DNA of 64,000 nt from Sclerotinia nivalis (taxonomy: Eukaryota > Ascomycota > Leotiomycetes > Helotiales > Sclerotiniaceae): contig JAPEIS010000001.1 of assembly GCA_029531795.1 (NCBI GenBank), forward strand, positions 3,534,001 to 3,598,000, written 5' to 3'. This document shows, piece after piece, positions 54,774 through 64,000 of this stretch. A model generated the notes under the pieces. The model made no database searches. It was not told the origin of the DNA and worked only from the letters and a program-made list of their open reading frames with translations. Made by a program: the position numbers and the translations under genes. Numbering within the stretch: position 1 is the first letter of the stretch; every line of letters begins with the position of its first letter.

Positions 54774-57165
54774 ATGGTTTTTGGTTCTATATTTGCTGGT
54801 AATGTAACTTCTACTTTTATCGAGGGAGTTTGTACCGGAATCCAACGAGTTTTCGGTTAATGGTCTACAATTATGCAAATCCTAGCAGAATTGGATACTT
54901 CGGTAATACCAAACCTCGTTGTTGATCTTGACGAACAAATTATTTATTTGAATCATGTTTTTTTTGTCATTGAAGATCGCTTTACTATTCAAGTTATCTA
55001 TATCGTTATTCAAACAAATAAAATCGAAGAATGCAAAGCAGAAAACGTCGGGCTTTTTCGTATCTTGGCTAGCAAGCAAGTTTAACTGGATGCCGGTGGT
55101 ATTGCTATTAGTTAGAAACCAATTACTTTTTATCAAATTCAGAAGGATCTGTTTGTTTTTAAAGGCGAAAGATCTAATATTCTCGTTCGCCAAAAGGATT
55201 ATCAGTTCTGGAAGTTGGGTTTGCAATTCTATTAGATGATCGATTTACAATTCTTTGTTTTTGAATAAAAGAAGATTAGTTATACTATTAGTTTTCTTAA
55301 TGGTCAAGTACGATAAGAGTGTATTACAGATATCATCAGATTTGTTGATGATTTTATTTGTTTTGATTCCGCTGTTTCGTTTTTGGCTAAATTGAACAAA
55401 TTATATATCTCTGTGGATATTGAAAGGAAAGCTTTGTTCAAATTCGATAAACTTTCTATAGGTTCAAAGAAATCCTTTTCGGTTTTCTTCTTTATGTTGT
55501 TTTATTTGACTAATTCTTGTTACAAATCTGATCGCGAGATTGTTAATGCAATGAAGTAAAAGGTTATTGTTCCTTTCCGAACTTTGGTTATTGGTAATTC
55601 GAACCCTTGCATTGCCAACGATGTTGATGATTGGCAAAAGAAATTCTCTACTTGAAGTCAGAATCTTTGTGATATCGAGTATTATAACAAAAACTTTAAT
55701 AATGCATCTGCTGTTGATGATGATGACCTTATAGATCTCGATGTAATGAAGCAGAAGGGACAACAGCAAAAGAATTAGCAAAATAAGAAAAAGAAATTTA
55801 ATCCTGCAGTTTCTTGTAATTGTTGTAGTAGGATTGGTTATCTTCAGGTTGATTGTCATACTATTTATGATATCAACAATAATCTTCTTTCTGGCAAACA
55901 AATTTCTGTTAACGTTTTTTTCAATTATAATGCTGCCGCCCCAACTAATCTGACCCCTGTTCAACGTACCGTCATCCCGGCTTTCCGAGACGCCAATAGA
56001 TCTAACAATGGTTGCGGTGGATTTCGAGAAGGATATACTGATAATTGGGTATAAGGCCAACAATATCTAAATCAGGTACAATGGCAAAGTTATATCGAAT
56101 TAAAGAAGGTTGTCTTTATACTCAATTCAGTTAAGGAAAATCCTGAACAAGGAAAAGACTAATCTTCGCGAAAAATCGTTTGTAAAGAAATACTAAAGAC
56201 AAAAAGGTAAATCGAGAAATAGATAGATATAAATTATTATAATTCAATTTTATGAATAGCAAATTTCTATTTGTTAAAACCATTATATTCTTTGTATATG
56301 AAAACCCTTTTATTATTACAAATCTTATTGATAATAGATATTCTAAGGAAACCTTCGCTGATTGTTCTTTTGTCCTTAAATACAATATTGAAATACAATT
56401 CTTACTTTTTCCTTGTGAGCTTTGATTTGCTGATGGAAAGGTCGCTGATAGAATTACAGAATATTTTGTGATGGAAATCGCTATAAGGGACTATTATAAG
56501 TATTGATCTTTTTATATTATCCAACTTTCATCAAAAACATTATTAATCTTTGGTTTATTGTAGTTATAATACTACAATCCTATTATCAATTGGGTGGAGA
56601 TGAGTTTAATATTCTCTTCAAACTATTGTATTTCCAATTGTTTAATGTATCATGATTCAGAACTAGTTAGCGCGCTAACGATCCCATCTTCAGCCAAAGA
56701 ATAAGAGGACCTAGCAAAAGTTACCCTACAATAGGTTGTCGATGTTATCGAACCTTTAAATAAATTCCTTATTGATTCTGATATAAAAGTTAAATATACA
56801 GATTATAAATATCGCTTTCCCTATATCGAGGATTATCCAGAGGATGATATCAATTCTTTATCTATTCAAATATTTTCTATTTCTAAAAGAGTTTCTTATA
56901 AAAAACTTTTTATCGAAGAGATACCGGATAAAGGTTATATATTACAATCTGACGATTTTTTTGTTGATCTCGAATTTCAACAAGATCTGATATCTAGTGT
57001 AAATCATTATCGAACAAAGTACTACAAGAAATCAAATATTCAGATACAGATGATTCCCAATTGCCTATATCCAAAATCGATTTTAAAGGTTGCAAATCGA
57101 TGTCGCTCTATTTATAGTCCAAAAAACCGTTTGCCCTTGTTTTCTGTTGAGGAACTCTTTATACC
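54774..57165 (+). pseudogene. Gypsy-4 gag and protease remnant
   Basis: One reading frame with few stops begins at the ATG at 54774 (MVFGSIFAGNVTSTFIEGVC). Gag ends near 56160 and contains a zinc knuckle, CNCCSRIGYLQVDCHT, near 55815-55860, with Tyr at the usual His. Near 56300-56360 the protease active site reads NLIDNRYSKETFADCSFV, where DxG has become D-N-R by a Gly-to-Arg change. The protein continues through VDLEFQQDLISSVNHYRTKY to 57165, where the Copia-1 LTR cuts it off. RT and integrase of this element are not in the window. Confidence 0.72.
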
Positions 57166-57372
57166 TGTTGGTATCGAAATGGTAAGGTTCAAAGTGTAAA
57201 GTACTTTAGTCTATTTGATAAAACTTGATTCTTAATTGTTACTATCTATATTGAAAGAACGAGCTCCTTAAATATATATTGAAGGAGCTCGTACGGTCCC
57301 TTATGATTACATGATCTAATACGATCATATAATTTAACTACGGTTCATGATTATATGATTATGATTCCGACA
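57166..57372 (-). repeat. Copia-1 3' LTR with hairpin
   Basis: 207 bp. On the minus strand it begins TGTCGGAATC and ends ACCAACA. It contains the hairpin AACGAGCTCCTT / AAGGAGCTCGT also present in the copy at 25390-25601. It is preceded in the element sense by a purine-rich stretch, TTTTTAGAAAAGTTGCCAG. Confidence 0.82.
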
Positions 57373-57437
57373 CTGGCAACTTTTCTAAAAAGTCATGTGA
57401 TCCGAATTCCTTCAGTTCCTCAATCCTCTCTTTCTAC

Positions 57438-59027
57438 TCATTTCGTCTCTTTGATAATAATCTTGTTTGTATCGATTAGCTCCTTTAGTGCTTGATAGGA
57501 TTTATCTTTAGTCATAGTATCAGCAGGGTTCGATCCTCTGTCGATCCATTTGATTTCAATGATTTCTTTTCGTTTGTAAGATTGTCGTAACGAAAGAATA
57601 TCGATTATAAGTCTTTTCTTTGCAGTGGAGTCTAGCTTGGTGAGTAGCTCAAATAGTGAGTTAGAATCGGTGTATACAGAGAAAGGGATCTGTTTTTCTG
57701 GTTGAATAATAGTATTAATAATGCTTTTGATTGCAGCCCCTATATCAAAGTCTAGAACTAATCTATATAGTTCAGATGCTAGAATACTTCTTGTTATTCT
57801 TTTGTATTTAATAGAGGACCAATGAACAATATTGGTATTGTTATCCTTATTCATTAGACAAATTATATATTCAATCTGAGATGATATATCTGTATTATTA
57901 GCAAAGGATATATCTGTAAAAGCAATTACTTTTATACTACTTAAATCAAGTGGTACGAAAGTGAATCCTCTTGATGGGTTTTCCATTTGCCATTTAATAG
58001 TTTTGTTGAGCTTCTTGGCATCGTTTTCTTTCGGGTTAGTCATCTGGGTAGCGACTGAAAGATGATAAGAAGCTTCTGGTTGACAAATAATGGCTATATA
58101 TACTCCTCGAGTACGTTGAGCGATATATTGATTCTTGGAGGTAACATTCGTATGAATTTTGCCTTTCGTTCCTTTTAAATCTGAATTTTCTGATATAATT
58201 AACTTCAGATTATCATATTGTTTCTTTTGATTAAGGTAGAATTTGTTGTCTTTCAAAGAGATCATATTTTTATTGAATTTGAGAGATGTATTTTCTGATA
58301 GATACTTTCGTTTTTTAGTTATAAAATTCGTCTTTTCTAATTGTTTTTGTTCTAGTTTTGCGAATTCTTTGTCAGTTACGATAAGTGTATCGTTAGTTTG
58401 TAATTTTACAATACTAAAGTCTTTTTTATTCGTATATAATAAGCAAGGATCAAAGGTTGATTGTATCATTCCTAGCTTTTCTTGATGGTGGCTGTGATAT
58501 GTTCCAAACCAATGGTTTCTGGTTTCAGGGATGCTGTATAATGGTTTGATAATATGCTATAGTATTCCTTTTGGTAGTTTGAGTTTTATTGGGGGTCGAG
58601 TATAGAATATCCTATTTAGGTTCGTAATTGATTGTGTATATGCTTGTATGATATCTTGTAAAAGAACATCAGTTTTTATACTCTTTTTTAATATTACTAT
58701 AAGTGTTATAATAATACGTTGCCCGACTTTTTGGAGTGTAGGTGATTGTGTTAAAATATTAGTTTTTCCTTTATTATAATATGCTTGGATTACTAATTTT
58801 GATTTTGGGAATGCTTTTTCTGTACCCTTGTACTTCATTTTATCAACAAATCGTGATCTGAAGATCCTTGTTCCTTTGGGGATATCACTTTCTTTAACTT
58901 CCTCGAAAACTCCATTTTCTATAAGCTCATTAAGCTCTTTTTGATGTAATTCGATATATCGAGAAAATGGATCTCCATTTTTGACAAATATTTCATCAAA
59001 TGAATCTAGAAACTTTTCTTCTTCCAT
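57438..59027 (-). pseudogene. Copia-1 reverse transcriptase/RNase H, single stop
   Basis: The frame 59027-58557 (156 codons) and 58469-57438 (343 codons) lie in the same frame, separated by one TAG at 58559-58557 after KLPKGIL. RT motifs: ESDIPKGTRIFRSRFVDKMK, KSKLVIQAYYNKG, KTDVLLQDIIQAY (first Asp region) and FDPCLLY. The second catalytic box reads VKLQTNDTLIVTDKEF, with Asn where the DD pair is expected. RNase H follows: VIAFTDISFANN, RSILASELYRLVLDFDIGAA, FSVYTDSNSLFE, DRGSNPADTMTKD. Length and order are normal for Copia. The Asn in the DD box and the stop make it inactive. Confidence 0.86.
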
Positions 59028-59059
59028 TTCTTGAAGGAATTAAAGCATTTCAAATTGCA

Positions 59060-61560
59060 ATTGCTGAAATATTAGATAGAAATCGTACAACTTGGAAATG
59101 TATTACTTGATTGATAATATACAGGATTGGTTTTTCGTTTAGATATATAATATCAATATAAATTGTAAAATTGAATTCGATATCGTTATATAAAATAAAT
59201 TTGAATCATTTTGGGGATCTATTATGTTTTTGATAGAAATAGCAAAACTTGTTGAATTCACAAAGCTTTTTTTTAGTATATTCGTTATAGTCAGTATGTT
59301 TCAGAATATTATGAAGTTTTTCCATAGAAGGATAACCGAATCGATAATACAATCTTCGAAGCTCTATATCGATAAAATAAAAGAACGGAATAGAGGAATA
59401 TACTTCTATTAGATTGATGAAAGAAGTGATATTCTATAAAAGAAATATATGATCGAACTTTCTAATTACAGAACAAATATGATTTCCTTTGGAATCTACA
59501 ACAATATTGTCAAGATTGTCAAAGATTATATAAAGTCGATCTATATCTGTAAATGATAAAAGGAATAGAGTATAAGTATTTACAATATAAAAAGTAATAT
59601 TATTAATAGGTATATCAAGTATCACAGTTTCCTTTGAATTAGTATTATCAATTCCGAAAACGAAATTAGTATTAGGATTAGAATTTGATATAACCGTGAT
59701 ATCGATGAGTTTCTATAGAGCCTCAACTTGATACATATTGGCGGTAGATTTGATTGAAGTTTCTGAATCAATCATGATACTGATGAATTCTTCATTTGAA
59801 TAATGATGGTTGAAGAAGATTTGAATCGACAATGGAGTTATAGTTCCTAAGAAATGAGTAATAGCATTGTTATAGAGTTCGATAACAGCCTTTTGAGCCT
59901 CTGAAGAGGTAAATTCGTTGAAGAATCCTTCGAGATCAGAATCATCGCTCAATTCTTTCTGAGGGTTCTTTTGTAAAGAATTTTCATATTCCTTTATAAG
60001 GAGAATGAATGATTCATTCGAAGGGGTAGTTGTATTATATTCGCTCATAATGTATTGACGGTACAAATGTTTGAAGGTAGAAGCGCGTTTAGATTGTTTA
60101 GCTTTAACGAATTCCTAATAATGTTATCTAGTTTCCTTTTATTCTTCAATAAAATGATTGATTGACTAACAACTTTTTTTTTTACAAATATAACATCTAC
60201 GATACTTTCTATCTTGGAATTTTATATTAGAGCTTGAAAGACGAAATAGAATTCTTCGGTTGTTCTTGTAAATCCGATCTGTATAATATATTTCCTTTTG
60301 AAAAAGATTGAATTCGGAGAAAGGTTTTTTCTAAAGCTATAATTGTGGATTGTTATTATTGGATAGAAGATTGTAGGTTATAATGCTGGAACGTATCTTG
60401 CTGATTTGGTCTATATATATCGAAACAGAGTTAGAGCAAGCTAGCTTATATACAAAGTAAAAATGATAAACAATAATAATCTTCAATAATATAAAAAGTT
60501 CATTTTGTTGATCGATAGAAAGATTGAATCGAAGATCCCGAAGTGTATTAACTAGTTTTTCGAAGTATTCGAGAATAGTAACAATAGGGTTGTCCTTCTG
60601 AACCAAAATTAATGAAATGAATATCCATTTGATGAAAGTTGTTTATTGATATTCTTAATCTTCAAAGTAATTACATATATAGTATATACTTTCGTTAAAA
60701 GATAATTTGCAAGGGTTGACAATAATGAAATAGAAGTTTAATGCTTCGTTTTGTAATATTGTAAAAAGGATTAAATTGTAATAGAAAGAGGATAAATTGA
60801 CTTTATTGTATTGATTGTAGAAAATAATAAATTTGTATTGAATACTATCATTGGAATTGTTGTACTTTATATCCCTATTGTAAAGTTTACTGAGGTTTAT
60901 AATGCTTTGAATAATCTTTTTGTTCCTTTCAGGGGTAACAATATAAGAATTAATCATTTAAAATGGATCATTGTTGCTATAATCCTGAAATGGTTCAATT
61001 TGACTAATGTTCTTCTTGATATCAATAGCATTGTCAAAGATTAAAGAGTTATATGTATCGATCGAAATGAGCTTTTCGAGATGGTATCGAAATGTAGGGG
61101 ATATCATGTTTAAAAAGCATAAAAGCCATTCTTGCAATTGTTCATTTGTCTATACAGAATATTTGTAAACAAGAGTATCGGTGAGATTCTTTTCCAAAGC
61201 ATCCTCATCAACCTTGCTAACATAGAAACCGTTCTCACCAAGAACGTTTCAAAGAAATGCTAAATAAAGACGACGAACTAGAACGAAATTTTCTATTATC
61301 CAATCTTTAAAATCCTTTTTAAAAGCATTACTAACCTCCTCATCGTACATCCTAATGCGTTGATATTGATATCCACGAAATAAGATATATTCCTATACCG
61401 AATTTTGTTCTTTTTCATTAGGACCAATAGTGAAGTCGTATCTCTTCTTCAAACCCTTATAAGCTTGTTCTGTGAATTTGAGATCGCCTGTAGCGACTAA
61501 ATAGTTAGCTGTAGCTATGGTTTCGTAGTATATAGTTGTATAATATACACGAAAAATTAA
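59060..61560 (-). pseudogene. Copia-1 gag, protease and integrase start
   Basis: From the upstream end: gag reads TIYYETIATANYLVATGDLK near 61520, then RYDFTIGPNEKEQNSV, without stops for long stretches. The knuckle CYICKKKSCQSINH is near 60200. After that, at 60066-59640, comes a segment leading to a protease-like VFGIDNTNSKETVILDI. The pre-integrase motif LRRLYYRFGYPSMEKLHNILK lies near 59370-59310, then CEFNKFCYFYQKHNRSPK and the beginning of the integrase core (YIDIIYLNEKPILYIINQ). The rest of the core is absent and sequence jumps to RT at about 59060. A run of 10-11 A residues near 61585 breaks the frame. Confidence 0.72.
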
Positions 61561-61790
61561 AGAGTTGAAAAGAATAAGGTTTTTTTTTTTGAAAAGGAAG
61601 ATTGTATATTTTGATAATGGTGATCGATAATAAGGTTGATAGTATGTAATACAGAATGGATATGGCGTTTCGAAAAATTTCCAGAGAGATTCGAAAAACT
61701 GTTAGAATAAAGAGATCGCATCAATCGTAAAGGTTGAATATAGTATAATAATACGAAAATTTGAAAAGATTGAAGCAAAGCAATCGAAAT

Positions 61791-62467
61791 TCCATTAAAA
61801 ATGATACAATTCGAAGAAGATTCATTGCCTAGTAATACTTCATCAAAAATAAATCAAGATAGATTGTAGTACAGTACAAAGAATGATCTCCGAATTAGAT
61901 TTTTGTAGCAAAAACATACTCAAAATGTACCTGAAAAACAGGTTGATTGTAGCACAATAACGGAAATAGCATTTTCGAAAATTTTTGAATGGAAAATTGA
62001 ACGAAATGAGTCGAAATGAATCGAAAGGTTTCGGGATGACGTATATGCCGAGGTTGCAATAGCTTTCGGCCTTTCTGGTTGATTGAATAAAGAGGAAGTG
62101 GGTCGAATTCGAATAAGGAAGAGGATGGGCGGTAGAATTCGAATAGATGATGGTGGTAGATATGAAAAATTGAAGCTATTCGGAGTTTTCGTAATGATGG
62201 TTTGAAATTTGAATCGATTCGAGTTCGAAAATGGTAGATTTGAGGTAGGATTTTGAAGGAGGGGATTGGTAATGACACAAGTGGTGTGTGGAAGAGAGTT
62301 GAGGTATTATAAAGGTCGTTGTCGAGTGAAAAATAAGGTTATTCGGAGATTTTAAAAAAGATTTTGAAAATGGTCTAATTTGTGATCACTAATTAGTGTC
62401 GGTACGACTCCGTGATCGTCGTATCCGATAGAATTGATCAAAACGTTTATGATCGTATTGAAGTTAT
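61791..62467. other. Region upstream of Copia-1 gag, unassigned
   Basis: Has minus-strand openings (62278-61895) and a sharp short palindrome GTGATCACTAATTAGTG near 62382-62398. It may be Copia leader sequence; no LTR matching 57166-57372 could be found. Confidence 0.35.
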
Positions 62468-62728
62468 TCACAAAAGAGATTCCCGTGAGAGCGTTTGGAT
62501 TGCTACGCAATTGACCCCTAAATTAAAGGTTATATTGCGCATCAAGGTTCGAAAGAACCATTGAGTGCGAATGGCCTCAATATAGAAGCCTTCGCTTAAG
62601 TGAGGATCACATGCTTTAAGAGCACGTGAATACCAACATTTATATTCGAACAAAATCCCCAAAGTTATCCCCTTTAGGATTCTTGAAACCGTTGTTTGTT
62701 CCTTTCCGATCATAATTAGATATTTCAA
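62468..62728 (-). CDS. 86-codon ORF of unknown function in an unmutated patch
   Basis: MKYLIMIGKEQTTVSRILKG continues to ESLL without a stop, in a patch of neutral base composition inside AT-rich DNA. I recognise no family. It may be a fragment of a transposon or host gene trapped between Copia-1 and the Gypsy fragment. Confidence 0.25.
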   Translation of the reverse strand: MKYLIMIGKEQTTVSRILKGITLGILFEYKCWYSRALKACDPHLSEGFYIEAIRTQWFFRTLMRNITFNLGVNCVAIQTLSRESLL

Positions 62729-62760
62729 TCGATTACATTATATCTTTACCAAATTGTAAA

Positions 62761-63708
62761 CACTACGATTCAATATATAAATATATATTAATAATTGTTT
62801 ATAAATTGACAAAAATGAAGCATTTTATAGATACAAGATCTCTAACAATAGAAAAATTAATTAATGCTTTTATTAACCGTATTTATATATTATATAGTCT
62901 CCCAGAAAATATCATTTCAGATCGAGAAACATAATTCGTATCGGGATTCTGAATACAACTTTTTAAACGATTAGAAGTAGTTCTTAAACATAACTCAGCA
63001 TTTCATTTATAAATAAACGGCCAAATAAAATAAATCAATTCAATTCTAGAATAGTATTTGTATATATTTATAAACTTTCATCAGGATGATTAGATGGAGT
63101 AATTATTACTAGCAGAATTTGCTTCAAACAACTTGGTTTCTGAAACAATAGACTGTTCGCTGTTCTTTACGAATTACAGTTTTAATCTACAATTAGATAT
63201 GGAATCTAGTAAACTTTGTCCTTCAGATATAACAATAACTCAAAAATGCGAATTCTTCAAGGGAAACAAAACAGCCAATAGAATGGAACATATCCTAAAT
63301 CAATTCAAAGCATTTGTGAAACAATCTATTACAATCTATAAAGAATATACAAATCGGAACAAATCAGATTCGCTATAGTATACAAAAGAACAAAAAGTAT
63401 ATATAAATACAAAAAATATAAAGATATCTTGTAAAACAAAAAAGCTCAACGATAAATAGATCGGATTATACAAAATAATAAAGATCTATCTGTATACTTG
63501 TTTGATTGAGCTATCAGAAAATATATGAATTTTCCCAGTATTCCATCATTCATTGTTAAGACCAGTATATCCAAAACCTTATTTCCTAGAACAAACTTTA
63601 ATTAACGAATCAGAATCGAAAACTACAAAAGATAGAATCCTCGAAAGAAAGAACAAAGAAAAAGAATCAATTCAAAAATGAATATTTGAAAGTATACTTG
63701 ATAACCAC
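62761..63708 (+). pseudogene. Gypsy-2 family integrase fragment
   Basis: The frame reads LYSLPENIISDRETxFVSGF, then WMEQLLLAEFASNNL-like sequence with Trp lost, and an open stretch 63133-63378 (FFTNYSFNLQLDMESSKLCP). It continues through PVYPKPYFLEQTL to RILERKNKEKESIQK at the start of a chromodomain, where the LTR at 63709 interrupts. It is homologous to the minus-strand copy at 19560-18760 but is better preserved. Confidence 0.82.
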
Positions 63709-64000
63709 TGTTACGGGTTCATCTCCCTTCACCTGCACGTGATCATGTGTGCCTTAGGCACACATACATACATTCACTTCTATATAGTCAGGTCACTTCC
63801 TTGATCTTCTTCCTCTTTTCGTAGTACAATTATAGATCATCCCTATATATACCTTTTTTTTCACCGTGATAGTTTGTATTACCCTTTCAAAGGCTCCGTC
63901 ATTTTACAAAGTGATTTGATCTTGCCAAATCATCTGTAGACTTCTGTATCTGTTTTCGATTGCTTTTGTATCGTCGTAACTCGCCTGCTTTTGTGTGGTC
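63709..64000 (+). repeat. Gypsy-4 LTR (second copy) and start of leader, cut by window end
   Basis: 63709-63908 matches 54243-54442 over 200 bp, beginning TGTTACGGGTTCATCTCCCT. 63909-64000 matches the leader. Because it sits in a different target from the first copy, it is most likely the 5' LTR of a second insertion that continues beyond the window. Confidence 0.78.

Larger units (their letters stand above)
57166..61790 (-). mobile_element. Copia-1: minus-strand Ty1/Copia element, 5' LTR not found, integrase deleted
   Basis: The 3' LTR is at 57166-57372, pol ends at 57438, gag extends to about 61780. It interrupts the Gypsy-4 coding frame at 57165. It is much less damaged than its neighbours: the RT/RNase H frame has one stop in about 530 codons. 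The integrase core is missing between about 59060 and 59120. No 5' LTR is recognisable upstream, so the element was truncated or rearranged. Confidence 0.78.

Noticed and set aside
54243..63908. The two Gypsy-4 LTRs as a pair bounding one 9.7 kb element
   Set aside because: The left LTR lies in Gypsy-3 RT and the right one in a Gypsy-2 integrase fragment; the flanking 5-mers (CATAG and AACCA) belong to unrelated targets, and the right LTR is followed by leader sequence, as a 5' LTR would be.

Overview
The window is AT-rich eukaryotic DNA, most likely from a filamentous ascomycete (Pezizomycotina). The clues are short spliceosomal introns of 50-90 bp with GTAAGT-like donors, a fungal cytochrome P450, a fungal rhodopsin-like (PTH11/SAT4-type) membrane protein, and repeats damaged by C-to-T/G-to-A change at CpA/TpG, which turns Gln and Trp codons into stops. 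That pattern is the mark of repeat-induced point mutation (RIP). The species cannot be named from the sequence alone.

Layout. 1-4860: minus-strand Tad1-like LINE cut by the window edge. 4861-9655: Gypsy remnant (called Gypsy-2 here) with a 1.0 kb Ginger-like DNA transposon in its gag. 9792-11634: heavily mutated Fot1/pogo element. 11635-17435: gene island 1, with a broken P450 gene facing an intact seven-helix membrane protein gene. 17436-25389: second Gypsy-2 copy, reversed, carrying a Tc1/mariner-like insertion. 25390-29489: LTR piece, two palindromic pogo-type MITEs and another mariner copy. 29494-32400: 2.9 kb Ginger-like transposon with perfect 4-bp target duplication. 33450-35494: gene island 2, an intact alpha/beta hydrolase. 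35495-37331: lightly mutated second Fot1 copy. 37464-51075: a nest in which a Tc5/pogo-like element holds two LINE copies, and an abutting mariner holds a third LINE copy and a complete 5.8 kb chromodomain Gypsy element. 51157-64000: further Gypsy and Copia remnants, partly nested and rearranged.

Only three host genes are visible, two of them apparently intact. All other protein-coding signal is transposon-derived.

The most interesting signal is at the 5' termini of the three short LINE copies (38572-39440, 39849-40943, 41706-43947, all minus strand). Each starts, exactly at its target-site duplication, with a 77-93 nt sequence that folds as an HDV-like nested double pseudoknot: 7-bp P1 with a terminal G-U wobble, 3-bp P3 with a 7-nt loop, a covarying P2, and a CUAAG/CCAAG catalytic joining strand. 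The second most interesting signal is the pair of Ginger-like (Gypsy-integrase-related) cut-and-paste transposons, a group known mainly from animals.
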